The notes under the pieces: generated by a model
Database searches by the model: none
Told to the model about the DNA's origin: nothing
What the model saw: only the letters and a program-made list of their open reading frames with translations
Position numbers and translations under genes: made by a program
Source: Halopseudomonas salina
Lineage (GTDB): Bacteria > Pseudomonadota > Gammaproteobacteria > Pseudomonadales > Pseudomonadaceae
Direction of reading: 5' to 3'
DNA length: 64,000 nt
Assembly (NCBI RefSeq): GCF_008641105.1
Contig: NZ_VTTI01000001.1
Span: forward strand, 536,375 to 600,374
In this document: piece after piece, positions 35,317 to 45,913 of the stretch
How positions within the stretch are numbered: position 1 is the stretch's first letter
How the letters are laid out: every line of letters starts with the position of its first letter

Positions 35317-36036
35317 ATGAAACGACCCAGTGGCCGCGAAGCCAACCAGATGCGTCAGGTAACACTGACCCGCCATTACACCAAACATGCCGAGGGGTCG
35401 GTTCTGGTCGAATTTGGCGATACCAAGGTGATCTGTACCGTGAGTGTCGAGGCTGGCGTGCCACGCTTCCTGCGCGGCTCAGGTCAGGGCTGGATAACCG
35501 CCGAATACGGCATGCTGCCGCGTTCAACCGGCTCGCGCATGCAGCGTGAAGCCAGCCGAGGCAAGCAAGGCGGGCGTACCCTCGAGATCCAGCGGCTGAT
35601 TGGTCGCTCCCTGCGCGCCGCGATTGACCTGAAAAGCCTGGGCGAGAACACCCTGTATATCGATTGCGATGTCATCCAGGCCGACGGTGGCACCCGCACA
35701 GCCTCGATCACCGGCGCCTGTGTGGCTCTGGTCGACGCCCTGCGCATCATGAAGCAGCGCGGCGCCATCAAGAAAATGCCTGAAGTGCAGATGATCTCTG
35801 CAATCTCCGTGGGTATTTACCAGGGTGAGCCCGTGCTCGATCTGGACTATCTTGAAGACTCTGCCGCGGAAACCGATCTGAACGTCGTGGTCACTGACAA
35901 GGGCGGTTTTATCGAGGTGCAGGGCACCGCTGAGGGCTCACCCTTCAGCCCTGACGAACTGAATGCCATGCTGGCGCTCGCCAGGCAGGGCGTTGATCAG
36001 TTGTTTGCCATGCAATTGGCGGCGCTGGAAGACTGA
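35317..36036 (+). CDS. rph: Ribonuclease PH
   Basis: 239 residues. Phosphate-dependent exoribonuclease that trims the 3' ends of tRNA precursors. It is conserved throughout: [55 protein letters not shown] and [20 protein letters not shown]. The length is full, so unlike the truncated rph of E. coli K-12 this copy looks active. AAGGA lies before the ATG. Confidence 0.97.
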   Translation: MKRPSGREANQMRQVTLTRHYTKHAEGSVLVEFGDTKVICTVSVEAGVPRFLRGSGQGWITAEYGMLPRSTGSRMQREASRGKQGGRTLEIQRLIGRSLRAAIDLKSLGENTLYIDCDVIQADGGTRTASITGACVALVDALRIMKQRGAIKKMPEVQMISAISVGIYQGEPVLDLDYLEDSAAETDLNVVVTDKGGFIEVQGTAEGSPFSPDELNAMLALARQGVDQLFAMQLAALED

Positions 36037-36088
36037 GGTCGGCCGATCAGGCTGGCAGGTCCTTTAACGGAACAGGGAGTAGCGCAAC

Positions 36089-36466
36089 ATGATTGAACCA
36101 ACCCAGCCTATCGCAGAGCCGGGCATCCCCGGCCCCGAAGCCCGCAAATGGGCTCTGATTGCTCATCTGTCAGGTTTTCTCGGCTGTCTGATCCCGTTCG
36201 GTAGCCTGATCGGCCCACTGCTGGTGTGGCAATTGAAAAAGGATCAGGACGTTTTTATTGATGATCAGGGCAAGGAAGCCATGAACTTCCAGATCAGCGT
36301 GGCGCTTGCCTCGCTGCTTTGCGTATTGCTGATGGTCATCGTGATCGGGTTCTTGTTGATCTGGGTAGTCATCATCGGGGCAGTGATTCTGATGATCATT
36401 GCGGCGATCAAGGCCAACGAAGGTAAGGCTTACCGGTATCCGTTCTGCTGGCGGATCATTAAGTAG
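36089..36466 (+). CDS. DUF4870 small membrane protein
   Basis: 125 residues with three predicted membrane segments (about 24-47, 70-92, 95-112). The family motifs are present: KWALIAHLSGFLGCLIPFGS, then IGPLLVWQLKKDQDVFIDDQ and GKEAMNFQ. Function unknown. It follows rph by 52 bases and ends at the start of a tandem-repeat region. Confidence 0.88.
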   Translation: MIEPTQPIAEPGIPGPEARKWALIAHLSGFLGCLIPFGSLIGPLLVWQLKKDQDVFIDDQGKEAMNFQISVALASLLCVLLMVIVIGFLLIWVVIIGAVILMIIAAIKANEGKAYRYPFCWRIIK

Positions 36467-36610
36467 CGGCAAGCGGCAAGCGGCAAGCTACAAGCAACCC
36501 ACGTGGACGCAGCTTTCGACTTCGTTCTGGCACAGGCTTGATGGGATGCAGGTCCAGGCGCCAAGCTTTATTCCCTTGAAGCTTGAAGCTTGAAGCTTGA
36601 AGCTTGCGGC
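36465..36610. repeat. Paired heptanucleotide repeat arrays after DUF4870 and crc
   Basis: Two short arrays with a 7-base period fill most of this gap. Left (36467-36494): CGGCAAG three times then CTACAAG. Right (36575-36609): CTTGAAG four times then CTTGCGG, ending one base before the crc stop codon. The arms are partly complementary (GCAAGC with GCTTGC) and could form a long imperfect hairpin around an 80-base centre. The same kind of arrays flank the etfA 3' end at 62.1-62.3 kb. Confidence 0.75.
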
Positions 36611-37390
36611 TTAGATGCTCAGCGTCCAGTCGTAATCGATAATCACCGGCGCATGCTGTGAAAAGCGTGCGTCCCGGGGTATACGTGCGTCTCGGACGAA
36701 GCGGCGCAGGCCCGGGGTGAGTATCTGATAGTCGAAGCGCAGACCGAGGTTGAGACTCTCCGCCTGTTCGCTATCAGGCCACCAGCTGTACAGCTCGGCT
36801 TCGCGGGTGACTTCACGTAAGGCATCCACGTAGCCCAGGTTGCCGAAGATCTCATCCATCCACGCCCGCTCAGGTGCCATGAAGCCGGGCTCGTTCTGGC
36901 AGTCGCGCCAGTTCTTCACGTCCAGTTTCAGGTGTGATGTATACAGCGAGCCACAGTAGATGAACTCCCGGCGCTTGCGGCGCTGCTTGTTCAGATAGCC
37001 GGTGAAGTCGTTCATGAACTTGAATTTCTGGTTCAGTTCGGCGTCGCCGCCCCGTCCGGAAGGCAGCAGCAGGCAACCAATGCTGACCTTGTCGAAGTCG
37101 GCTTGAACGTAGCGGCCGTAGCGGTCGGCCAGTTCGAAGTCCAGGCCCATGATAATCGCCTTCGGGGCTGTACGGGTGTAGATCGCCACGCCGCCCTGAC
37201 TGGGAACCTCGGCTTCGAAACAATACTGCCAATAGTCGTCCAGCCAGTATTTATCCTGCTCCAGTTCGGGCGCGGTGACCCGGATATCCTGCAGGCAGAT
37301 CACGTCGGCATCCTGTGTGCGTAACCAGTCGAACAGGCCCCGGGCTGCCGCCGCCTCGATGCCGTTGACGTTCAGACTGATGATTCGCAT
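36611..37390 (-). CDS. crc: Catabolite repression control protein Crc
   Basis: 259 residues in the exonuclease III/AP-endonuclease fold, but in pseudomonads Crc works with Hfq to repress translation of mRNAs for less preferred carbon sources. It matches my memory of PAO1 Crc closely, including [40 protein letters not shown] and [10 protein letters not shown], and has the same length when started at the ATG at 37390 behind GGGGGAG. It is divergent from pyrE, as in PAO1. Confidence 0.95.
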   Translation of the reverse strand: MRIISLNVNGIEAAAARGLFDWLRTQDADVICLQDIRVTAPELEQDKYWLDDYWQYCFEAEVPSQGGVAIYTRTAPKAIIMGLDFELADRYGRYVQADFDKVSIGCLLLPSGRGGDAELNQKFKFMNDFTGYLNKQRRKRREFIYCGSLYTSHLKLDVKNWRDCQNEPGFMAPERAWMDEIFGNLGYVDALREVTREAELYSWWPDSEQAESLNLGLRFDYQILTPGLRRFVRDARIPRDARFSQHAPVIIDYDWTLSI

Positions 37391-37461
37391 ACATAGCTCC
37401 CCCAAAATCGAAAGTGTATGATACCCGAGCCAGCATTTATTTTGTAAAGAAGAGGAACCGG

Positions 37462-38115
37462 ATGCACGAATTTCAGCGCGAGTTCATACGTTTTGCCCTG
37501 GACCGCGAGGTTCTGCGTTTTGGTGAGTTTACCCTGAAGTCCGGCCGCAAGAGCCCGTACTTCTTCAATGCCGGTCTATTCAACACCGGATCGGCGCTCA
37601 GCCGGCTCGGGCGATTCTATGCGCAGGCTTTCGTGCACAGCTCGGTTGGTGAGGTGGACGTCATATTCGGACCTGCCTACAAGGGCATCCCATTGGCAGC
37701 CGTGACAGCGGTGGCGCTTGCTGATAGTTTTGATCGCAATATGCCATACTGCTTCAACCGCAAGGAAGCCAAGGATCACGGCGAAGGCGGGAGTCTGGTT
37801 GGCGCTCCGCTCAAAGGACGGGTATTGATCATTGATGATGTGATAACGGCGGGCACAGCTGTGCGCGAGGTCATGCAGATCATCAAGGCAGCGGGTGCCA
37901 CTCCGGCAGCGGTCATGATCGCGCTGGATCGCCAGGAACGGGGTCAGGGCGAACTGTCTGCCATTCAGGAGGTCGAGCGCGATTTCGACATTCCGGTCGT
38001 CAGTATCGTTTCCCTGGAACAGGTTTTGAGCTTCCTCGAAGAGGATGCCGAGTTGCGTCACCATCTGCCGGCGGTAGAAGCCTATCGTGCGGAGTATGGT
38101 ATCAAGGCGAAGTAG
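37462..38115 (+). CDS. pyrE: Orotate phosphoribosyltransferase
   Basis: 217 residues. Joins orotate and PRPP to orotidine monophosphate in pyrimidine synthesis. PRPP-binding loop [18 protein letters not shown] and the N-terminal [20 protein letters not shown] are diagnostic. The ATG at 37462 follows AGAGGAACC. Divergent from crc. Confidence 0.97.
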   Translation: MHEFQREFIRFALDREVLRFGEFTLKSGRKSPYFFNAGLFNTGSALSRLGRFYAQAFVHSSVGEVDVIFGPAYKGIPLAAVTAVALADSFDRNMPYCFNRKEAKDHGEGGSLVGAPLKGRVLIIDDVITAGTAVREVMQIIKAAGATPAAVMIALDRQERGQGELSAIQEVERDFDIPVVSIVSLEQVLSFLEEDAELRHHLPAVEAYRAEYGIKAK

Positions 38116-38179
38116 TCCTGACGGATTCGACCTTCGCCAAGTAACCGGAGTTATCGGCTCCAAGCAAGAGTTACCGTTT

Positions 38180-38767
38180 ATGCTTAGGTCGTTTTGTTTG
38201 ATTGTCGTCGCAACTGTCGGGCTTTCGCTACCGGCACAGGCTCAGTTGTACCGCTATCTGGATGAAAATGGCGTGACTGTTCTCGACAGTCGTGTGCCGG
38301 CTGAGTACGTCAAACACGGTTATGAGGTGCTCGATAGTCACGGTCGGGTTGTGGATACAGTAGCTGCGGCGCCCACTCCCAAGGAGTTGGCTGAGGTGCG
38401 TGCGGCACGGGCGGAGCAAGAGCGCCAGCTGCAGGAAGATAAAACCCTGTTGCGACTGTACAGCAGTGTGCCGGACCTGAAGCGTGCCAGGGGGCGTCAG
38501 CTGGAGCAGATCGAGAATTTGATTGCTGCTACCCGAACCAACATAGCGGTCCTGCAAGGTCAGCGCGAGGAGCTACAAAGTCGCGCAGCCGCCCAGCAGC
38601 GTGCCGGTCGTGAGGTGGAGGAGTCGATACTGCTGGAAATCACCCATGTGGATGCCGAGATGGACCGACTGGAGCGTCTGATTGCCGCAAAACAGCAGGA
38701 GATCGAAGCTGTTCATGCAACTTTCGAGCAAAGGCGCGCCAGACTCGAGCAACTGCTGAAGCGCTGA
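38180..38767 (+). CDS. DUF4124 periplasmic protein with coiled coil
   Basis: 195 residues. Signal peptide MLRSFCLIVVATVGLSLPAQ, cut probably after AQA, then a DUF4124 domain (LYRYLDENGVTVLDSRVPAE, about 23-60) and a long coiled coil (about 75-195) with many Gln, Glu and Arg. The role is unknown; DUF4124 is a small beta domain common in pseudomonad exported proteins, seen also at the N-terminus of the M23 peptidase at 46 kb. The frame is open back into pyrE, but the ATG at 38180 starts the signal peptide. Confidence 0.8.
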   Translation: MLRSFCLIVVATVGLSLPAQAQLYRYLDENGVTVLDSRVPAEYVKHGYEVLDSHGRVVDTVAAAPTPKELAEVRAARAEQERQLQEDKTLLRLYSSVPDLKRARGRQLEQIENLIAATRTNIAVLQGQREELQSRAAAQQRAGREVEESILLEITHVDAEMDRLERLIAAKQQEIEAVHATFEQRRARLEQLLKR

Positions 38768-38780
38768 TCCCCTGCCTCTT

Positions 38781-39224
38781 TCAGGCGGTTACACCCTCCG
38801 GCATCAAGCGTTCAAAAGAGACGACCGCCTCGCGGAATACCTGCGGGATTGGTGAAGGCCGGCGAGTGCTCTGGTCAGCATGTACGTAGACAATTTCCCC
38901 GTTGACCAGCAGTTCCTCATCGCGATAGATCCCGATCAGAAACTGCATGCTCGAATTGCCCAGGCGCGCAATGCGTACATGAACGTCGAGCATATCGTCG
39001 AAGCGGGCTGGCGAGCGATACTCCAGCAGGGTCTTCACAGCAAAGAAATCACTGCCATTGGCCCCTGTCTCCCCGCTGTAGGTCTGACCCATGGCGCGAA
39101 AGTACTCAGTGATGCCCACATCGGCAAAGGTCAGATAGTGTCCGTTGAAAACGATGCCTTGCATGTCGGCCTCGGCCCAGCGAACGCGTAGCGCGTGGCT
39201 GAAGCGGAAATCATCCGGTTGCAT
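38781..39224 (-). CDS. Acyl-CoA thioesterase, YbgC/FadM-like
   Basis: 147-residue hotdog protein. RVRWAEADMQGIVFNGHYLT carries the catalytic Asp region of 4-hydroxybenzoyl-CoA thioesterase-like enzymes (xxDxxGxxxNxxYL). It would hydrolyse acyl-CoA; substrate unknown. It lies three bases after argB on the same strand and closes the coaBC-dut-algC-argB run. Confidence 0.85.
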   Translation of the reverse strand: MQPDDFRFSHALRVRWAEADMQGIVFNGHYLTFADVGITEYFRAMGQTYSGETGANGSDFFAVKTLLEYRSPARFDDMLDVHVRIARLGNSSMQFLIGIYRDEELLVNGEIVYVHADQSTRRPSPIPQVFREAVVSFERLMPEGVTA

Positions 39225-39227
39225 GGG

Positions 39228-40157
<930 letters not shown>

Positions 40158-42680
40158 TCAGAATGTCGGTTGCAGATCGCTGGCTACCTGCGCCAGCTGA
40201 TCGCGGAATAACTGCTGGATTCGCTCCAGCTCGTCGGGCTTGTCAGCTTCAAACCGCAGTACCAGCATAGGTGTGGTGTTGGAGGCACGTATCAACCCCC
40301 AGCCATGGGGGAAGTCGACTCTAATCCCATCCAGCGTGGACACGCGCCCAGCACCCCAGTCAGCCTGTTTTTTCAGTGTCTCTATCAACTCGAATTTGCG
40401 CTGTTCACCCACCTTGAGGTTGATCTCCGGCGTGACTAACCCGGCGGGGTATTTGCTGAAGATATCTTTCTCGGGATCTTCTTCGGGTGGCTGGATCGAA
40501 ATCAGCTCCAGAAGTCGGCAGGCGCTGTAAAGGCCATCGTCGAAACCGAACCAGCGCTCCTTGAAGAACAGGTGCCCGCTCATCTCTCCGCCGAGCAAGG
40601 CCCCGGTCTCGATCATCTTGGCCTTGATCATGGAGTGCCCTGACTTCCACATGACCGGACGTCCGCCCATGCGGCTGATCAGCGCGGGCAAGCGACGGGT
40701 ACATTTAACGTCAAAAACGATATCCGCACCGGGGTGACGCGTCACGATATCTTCGGCGAACAGCATCATCAGGCGATCCGGATAGATCATTTCGCCGCTG
40801 CGGGTAACCACTCCCAGGCGATCGCCGTCGCCATCAAAGGCAATACCTATGTCAGCTCCGCTGCGCTTGACCTCGGCAATCAGGTCCTGCAGGTTCTCGA
40901 TATGCCCGGGGTCTGGATGGTGATTGGGGAAGTTGCCGTCCACCTCGCAGTAGAGCGGAATGACTTCGCAGCCCAGATCCTCCAGCAGGCCCTGGGCTAC
41001 CACGCCTGCAACGCCGTTGCCGCAATCCACTACCACCTTGAGTGATCGCACCAGCACCACGTCCTCGGCTATCTGGCGACGATAGGCGTCCAGCAGTTCC
41101 AACTGCTGTCGGCCGCCTGAGCCTTCGCTGAGATCGTTTTCCCGCAGACGCTGGTGCAAGGCCTGGATTCGCTGGTCGGCGAGGGTCTCGCCGGCTATGA
41201 CGACCTTCAGGCCGTTGTAGTCGGCCGGGTTGTGGCTGCCTGTGAGCATCACGCCGGAGGTGGCCTGTGTTGTGTGGGTCGCGTAGTAGAGCACGGGTGT
41301 CGGGACCATACCCAGATCAATTACCTGGCATCCGCTTTCCATGAGGCCGCGGATCAGCTGTTCCACCAGCACCGGGCCGGACAGACGTCCGTCACGGGCC
41401 ACGGCAACCTTGGCTTCGTTACGGGCGATGCTTTCGCTGCCGATTGCACGGCCCAGCCAATAGACGGTTTCCGCCGTCAGCGTGCGGTCAACCACGCCGC
41501 GAATGTCGTAGGCGCGGAAAATTTCAGCTGGAATCTCGGGTATCGCAGAGGTACCACTGGCAGCGTCTGCGGTTCCGAACATGTCATCACCGAGATCGTC
41601 CATGTTGTCGACAATATCGATATCGAGAATATCGTTGTCGGATAGGGCTGCTGTTGAAGGTGCTGGTGCTTTTTTACCCGGCCGGGCCTGCACGTCCTCG
41701 CGTTCTGGACTGGGCCCCAGTTTACGGCCATGGCCGGAGGCCAGCTGCATGATTTCCTGACCTACCGGAGTCAGCGGTCCGAGTCGCAAGCCGGCCACCT
41801 TGTGACCCTGGGCGAGCTGGCTGAGTACCGATGCATCTGATTTGACGTCGGCGCTCCAGCTGCGGTGCAACCACCAGAGTGCGATAAGAATGCCAAAGAG
41901 TGCGAGCAACACTGACCCCAGCAGGAGCAGCGGATTGGCCACGCCAGCGACCAGGGCGACGCCCGGCTGAAATTCGATACGCCAGGCAGGATTGTTCGAG
42001 GCTAGAGTCACGGTCTCGCCAAATCCGCTGCCAACCTGATACAGCGTTTGTACCGGAGCTCCCGGAAAGTTTTGCACCAGCTTCAACTGACCTGCGTCTT
42101 CATGCAGGGGTGGCAGGGCGCTCAGCACACGCTGCAACTCGAAGGCTGCGACCAGTGTGCCGCCAATCGGAGCGTTATCTGAAACGCGCAGTGGAGTCAC
42201 CACATGCAGTCGCCATTCACCATCCACGGGATGCGCTTCCATGGGTACCGGCATGTTTCGTTCGGCCCTGCGAATCATGTCCAGCACAGCGAAGCTGGGT
42301 ACTGCCTGCCCGTCTGCGGGGCTTTCCGCCTCACCAACGGCAAAAATGCGCATGGATTGGTTGTCAGCCAGGTAGTAGCGCAGCATGCGTTGCACGCTGG
42401 CACTGCCGCCCTGTTGCAGGGCGACCTGAAGTTGCGGGTTGGCAGCCAGCCGGGCCAGGTCGTTGCGCAATTGTGTTGTCGCCTGATTCAGCGCCCCGAG
42501 TTGCTGTGTGGCGTAGGCCTGAGCCAGATCGTCGCGGTAGCGGTCATTGTTCTGGGCAAAGACTGCCACCCAGATCAATCCGGCAGCCAGAGCCAAGCCG
42601 AGCAAGGCTATCAGCAATGGAACCAGTGTACCTGGTAGCGCCGAGGGGGATTTGGTCGGATCCTTGGTCTTGAATTTCAT
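40158..42680 (-). CDS. algC: Phosphomannomutase/phosphoglucomutase AlgC with long N-terminal membrane region
   Basis: 840 residues. The C-terminal 460 are AlgC: phosphoserine loop GVMLTGSHNPADYNG, metal loop FDGDGDRLG, sugar loop GGEMSGHLFF and phosphate-binding RASNTTPMLVLRFEA. It interconverts mannose or glucose 1- and 6-phosphates for alginate, LPS and rhamnolipid precursors. The first 380 residues hold one N-terminal membrane helix (about 20-42), an extracytoplasmic sensor-like domain (about 45-250), a second helix (about 257-280) and a low-complexity linker (about 330-375). Many annotated AlgC proteins lack this part; similar long forms are known in the genus. The ATG at 42680 has GGAGG eight bases before it. 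Confidence 0.92.
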   Translation of the reverse strand: MKFKTKDPTKSPSALPGTLVPLLIALLGLALAAGLIWVAVFAQNNDRYRDDLAQAYATQQLGALNQATTQLRNDLARLAANPQLQVALQQGGSASVQRMLRYYLADNQSMRIFAVGEAESPADGQAVPSFAVLDMIRRAERNMPVPMEAHPVDGEWRLHVVTPLRVSDNAPIGGTLVAAFELQRVLSALPPLHEDAGQLKLVQNFPGAPVQTLYQVGSGFGETVTLASNNPAWRIEFQPGVALVAGVANPLLLLGSVLLALFGILIALWWLHRSWSADVKSDASVLSQLAQGHKVAGLRLGPLTPVGQEIMQLASGHGRKLGPSPEREDVQARPGKKAPAPSTAALSDNDILDIDIVDNMDDLGDDMFGTADAASGTSAIPEIPAEIFRAYDIRGVVDRTLTAETVYWLGRAIGSESIARNEAKVAVARDGRLSGPVLVEQLIRGLMESGCQVIDLGMVPTPVLYYATHTTQATSGVMLTGSHNPADYNGLKVVIAGETLADQRIQALHQRLRENDLSEGSGGRQQLELLDAYRRQIAEDVVLVRSLKVVVDCGNGVAGVVAQGLLEDLGCEVIPLYCEVDGNFPNHHPDPGHIENLQDLIAEVKRSGADIGIAFDGDGDRLGVVTRSGEMIYPDRLMMLFAEDIVTRHPGADIVFDVKCTRRLPALISRMGGRPVMWKSGHSMIKAKMIETGALLGGEMSGHLFFKERWFGFDDGLYSACRLLELISIQPPEEDPEKDIFSKYPAGLVTPEINLKVGEQRKFELIETLKKQADWGAGRVSTLDGIRVDFPHGWGLIRASNTTPMLVLRFEADKPDELERIQQLFRDQLAQVASDLQPTF

Positions 42681-42716
42681 CACTGCTGCCTCCTTGCCAT
42701 TAGCGTCAAGTCCTGC

Positions 42717-43172
42717 TTAACGACTGCCTGTATGACCGAATCCGCCGACACCGCGCAGGCTGCCTTCGAACTCATCCACCACTTCCAGTTGTGCCTGTAG
42801 CACCGGCACCAGTACCAACTGCGCAATCCGCTCGCCTGGCTCTATGGTGAAGGGGCGGGCGCTACGGTTCCAGCAGGATACCATTAGCTGGCCCTGATAA
42901 TCAGAGTCGATAAGACCCACCAGGTTACCCAGGACTATGCCATGTTTATGGCCCATCCCCGAGCGCGGCAGAATCATCGCTGCCAGACCCGGATCGTTGA
43001 TATGAATGGCCAGACCGGTCGGTAGCAATTCGGTCTGACCGGGCTGCAGGGTCAGTGGCTCCTGGAGCAGAGCTCGCAGATCCAGCCCGGCAGAACCCTC
43101 GGTCGCGTAATGGGGCAGCGGCCACTCCTGACCCAGGCGAGGGTCGATTATCTTGGCTTGCAGTGTGTGCAT
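42717..43172 (-). CDS. dut: dUTP diphosphatase
   Basis: 151 residues. Hydrolyses dUTP to dUMP, keeping uracil out of DNA and feeding dTMP synthesis. Trimeric dUTPase motifs in order: [35 protein letters not shown] and the C-terminal [10 protein letters not shown]. Between coaBC and algC on the same strand, as in PAO1. Confidence 0.97.
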   Translation of the reverse strand: MHTLQAKIIDPRLGQEWPLPHYATEGSAGLDLRALLQEPLTLQPGQTELLPTGLAIHINDPGLAAMILPRSGMGHKHGIVLGNLVGLIDSDYQGQLMVSCWNRSARPFTIEPGERIAQLVLVPVLQAQLEVVDEFEGSLRGVGGFGHTGSR

Positions 43173-43183
43173 GGTTGTTCTCG

Positions 43184-44413
43184 TCAGAGTTTTCCGTTCA
43201 CGGCCTTGTCAGTGGCAAGACGACCGGCTACATGACTGATTATCTGCCGGGCAAGCTTGTTCTTGCTTGCCATGGGCAGGTGCTCCTCATGCAGGCTCCG
43301 GTCGATCAGCGTGACCGCGTTGTTATCGCTGTTGAAGCCGATGCCGGGCGCGCTGACATCGTTGGCGATGATCAGGTCCAGATTCTTGCGCTCGAGCTTG
43401 TCTGCAGCATACGCCAGTACATCATGGGTCTCGGCTGCGAAGCCGACACACCAGGGGCGCTGCGCATGGCGGGCAATACCGGCCAGAATGTCAGGGTTGG
43501 GTATGAGTTCGAGGGTCAGTCCGTTGCTGGACTTCGGGTCTTTTTTCATTTTATGGGTAGCACAATCTGCCGGGCGGTAATCGGCGACCGCTGCAGCGGC
43601 AATAAACAGATCGGCTGGCAGTGCAGATTCGCAGGCCGCCTGCATTTCCAGTGCGCTGACCACGTCGATTCGATTGACCCGGGGCGGGGTAGGCAGGTTG
43701 ACGGGCCCGGCTACCAGAGTCACACGTGCACCGGCTTCGGCTGCCGCTTCGGCCAGGGCAAAGCCCATCTTTCCCGAGCTGTGATTGGAGATGTAGCGTA
43801 CCGGGTCGATGGCCTCGCGTGTGGGGCCGGCGTTTATCAGTACGTGTCTTCCGGTCAACAGTCCATGCTCGAAGCACCCGCTGGCCAGCAGCGCAATCTC
43901 GGTAGGATCAAGCATCCGCCCGGGGCCTACGTCACCGCAGGCCTGTTCGCCGGAATCGGGGCCAAAGATTCGCACGCCACGATCACGTAATTGAGCAAGG
44001 TTGGCCTGGGTTGCCTGGTCGCGCCACATTGCCTGGTTCATCGCCGGTGCGAGCGCCAGGGGTGCATCAGAAGCCAGAACCAGGGTAGTCAACAGATCGT
44101 CTCCGCGTCCCTGGGCCAGCCGCGCCATCAAGTCGGCGGTGGCCGGCGCAATCAACACCAGATCGGCCCAGCGGGCCAGTTCGATGTGCCCCATCGCTGC
44201 TTCAGCGGCGGGGTCGAGCAGGTCACCGTGAACCGGGTGCCCGGAAAGGGCCTGCAGTGTGAGTGGGGTAATAAACTCCCGGGCTGCGTTGGTCATTACT
44301 ACCCGGACTTCTGCTCCTGCATCGCGCAGGCGGCGTACCAGCTCTGCGCTTTTATAGGCGGCAATGCCGCCGCTGACGCCCAGAAGGACTCTCTTGTTCA
44401 CCAACCGCTGCAT
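43184..44413 (-). CDS. coaBC: Phosphopantothenoylcysteine decarboxylase / phosphopantothenate-cysteine ligase
   Basis: 409 residues. Two steps of coenzyme A synthesis in one protein. CoaC part: [20 protein letters not shown] (FMN binding), APAMNQAMW and the active-site Cys in [12 protein letters not shown]. CoaB part from about 190: [20 protein letters not shown]. The ATG at 44413 has GGGAG five bases upstream; a TTG at 44428 is an alternative. Head of the coaBC-dut-algC-argB-thioesterase run and divergent from radC. Confidence 0.96.
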   Translation of the reverse strand: MQRLVNKRVLLGVSGGIAAYKSAELVRRLRDAGAEVRVVMTNAAREFITPLTLQALSGHPVHGDLLDPAAEAAMGHIELARWADLVLIAPATADLMARLAQGRGDDLLTTLVLASDAPLALAPAMNQAMWRDQATQANLAQLRDRGVRIFGPDSGEQACGDVGPGRMLDPTEIALLASGCFEHGLLTGRHVLINAGPTREAIDPVRYISNHSSGKMGFALAEAAAEAGARVTLVAGPVNLPTPPRVNRIDVVSALEMQAACESALPADLFIAAAAVADYRPADCATHKMKKDPKSSNGLTLELIPNPDILAGIARHAQRPWCVGFAAETHDVLAYAADKLERKNLDLIIANDVSAPGIGFNSDNNAVTLIDRSLHEEHLPMASKNKLARQIISHVAGRLATDKAVNGKL

Positions 44414-44585
44414 GCTGACTCCCGACAACTGCGCCCGGGGCGCTGTGTGTGCAAAACCCGATTAAAATAACATAGCATGGCCATGGTGCCTTCTGCCTCG
44501 ACCACCGTGTTTGAAGCTTCTATACTAGCCGGCCATATTACACCGCACGAACAGGAAGTACGTGCGCTAACGCAGGGATTTGCGC

Positions 44586-45260
44586 ATGCCCATCACCGAC
44601 TGGCCGGAGGCTGAACGCCCCCGGGAAAAACTGCTCAAACAGGGTGCCGCGGCACTCTCTGATGCTGAACTCCTGGCCATATTCCTGCGCACCGGCTTGC
44701 CGGGCATCAGCGCAGTGGATCTGGCCCGGCAGTTACTGAGCGCCTTCGGGAGTCTGCGCGCGTTGCTGCAGGCCGAACAGGTTGAATTCTGTCTGCATGC
44801 CGGCCTTGGTCCTGCCAAGTACGCGCAGCTGCAGGCGGTCATGGAAATGGGCCGACGGCATCTGTTCGAGGATCTCAAGCGCGGTACCGCGCTGACCTCT
44901 CCCGGCGCCGTTCGGCACTATCTGCGCAGTCGCATGGCGCATCTGCCCCACGAAGTCTTTGCCTGCCTGTTTCTGGACAACCAGCACAGGGTCATTACCT
45001 TCGAGGAGTTGTTCCGTGGCACCCTTGACAGCGCCAGCGTGTATCCCAGAGAAGTGGTCAAGCGTGCTTTGGCATGCAACGCTGCCGCATTGATTCTTAC
45101 CCACAACCATCCGTCGGGTGTCGCCGAGCCGAGTCAGGCGGATCAGATGCTTACCCGACGTCTGAAAGAGGCGCTGGCGCTCGTGGATATCCGCGTTCTT
45201 GACCACTTGGTTGTAGGGGACGGCGAGCCGGTTTCATTCGCCGAGCGGGGGCTGCTCTAA
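44586..45260 (+). CDS. radC: RadC family JAMM-domain protein
   Basis: 224 residues. N-terminal helix-hairpin region ([20 protein letters not shown]) and C-terminal JAMM/MPN+ metallo-domain with the zinc motif [16 protein letters not shown] and glutamate in [10 protein letters not shown]. The role in repair is debated. Start at the ATG at 44586 after AGGGA. Divergent from coaBC and upstream of the ribosomal protein pair. Confidence 0.93.
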   Translation: MPITDWPEAERPREKLLKQGAAALSDAELLAIFLRTGLPGISAVDLARQLLSAFGSLRALLQAEQVEFCLHAGLGPAKYAQLQAVMEMGRRHLFEDLKRGTALTSPGAVRHYLRSRMAHLPHEVFACLFLDNQHRVITFEELFRGTLDSASVYPREVVKRALACNAAALILTHNHPSGVAEPSQADQMLTRRLKEALALVDIRVLDHLVVGDGEPVSFAERGLL

Positions 45261-45281
45261 GTAACCGGAAATTAAAAGTCG

Positions 45282-45310
45282 TTGCTTGCCGGAGCGTGTT
45301 TTGGTATAAA
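45282..45310 (+). promoter_or_regulatory. Sigma-70-type promoter for rpmB-rpmG
   Basis: TTGCTT (45282-45287), a 17-base spacer and TATAAA (45305-45310), with TG one base before the -10 as in an extended -10 element. It lies about 135 bases before rpmB, just after the radC stop. Confidence 0.65.
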
Positions 45311-45445
45311 GCTCCGCTCTTCTCGGGGCTGCGCCTGTACGGATTCGTTTGTCAGGTCTGCACGATGCTCGCCCCGGCTGGAAAACAAATTATTTTATGG
45401 CTTCCAACCAGTTCGGGTTGGGCAAGTGGTTGGAGAGGGTTAACC

Positions 45446-45682
45446 ATGTCTCGAGTATGTCAGGTGACCGGTAAAGGTCCAGTGACTGGGAACAACGTTT
45501 CCCACGCTAACAACAGAACCAAACGTCGTTTTCTGCCTAACCTGCAGCACCATCGCTTCTGGGTTGAGTCAGAGAAGCGTTTTGTACGTCTTCGTACGTC
45601 CACCAAGGGCATGCGTATCATCGACAAGCGCGGTATCGATGTTGTGCTTGCCGAAATGCGCGGTCGTGGCGAAAAAGTCTAA
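45446..45682 (+). CDS. rpmB: 50S ribosomal protein L28
   Basis: 78 residues, full length: [20 protein letters not shown], then [18 protein letters not shown] and IIDKRGID. The ATG at 45446 is preceded by GGAGAGGG. A longer frame to 45296 is leader sequence. It pairs with rpmG 11 bases downstream, as in most proteobacteria. Confidence 0.98.
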   Translation: MSRVCQVTGKGPVTGNNVSHANNRTKRRFLPNLQHHRFWVESEKRFVRLRTSTKGMRIIDKRGIDVVLAEMRGRGEKV

Positions 45683-45693
45683 GGAGCAGTCCC

Positions 45694-45849
45694 ATGCGTG
45701 AATTGATTCGTTTGGTTTCTTCTGCCGGTACTGGTCACTTTTACACTACCGACAAGAATAAGCGTACTACTCCCGATAAGATCGAAATCAAGAAATTCGA
45801 TCCGGTGATTCGCAAGCACGTGAACTACAAGGAAGCCAAGATCAAGTAA
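45694..45849 (+). CDS. rpmG: 50S ribosomal protein L33
   Basis: 51 residues: [20 protein letters not shown], then [20 protein letters not shown] and [10 protein letters not shown]. No CxxC pairs, so it is the zinc-free (C-minus) type. AAGGAG lies eight bases before the ATG. It is followed by a strong terminator. Confidence 0.97.
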   Translation: MRELIRLVSSAGTGHFYTTDKNKRTTPDKIEIKKFDPVIRKHVNYKEAKIK

Positions 45850-45860
45850 GGTCTGGCTTG

Positions 45861-45893
45861 CAACAAAAAACCCGCTTCGGCGGGTTTTTTGTT
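45861..45893. terminator. Intrinsic terminator after rpmG
   Basis: AAAAAACCCGC, loop TTCG, GCGGGTTTTTT. The A-run on the left and T-run on the right let it work in both directions, ending rpmB-rpmG and the converging M23 peptidase gene. Confidence 0.9.
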
Positions 45894-45913
45894 GTCTGCA
45901 TTCCGGCTGGTAT

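Noticed and set aside
36399..36593. 64-residue frame over the repeat region after DUF4870
   Set aside because: It begins inside DUF4870, runs across the repeat DNA and has no homology features or ribosome site.
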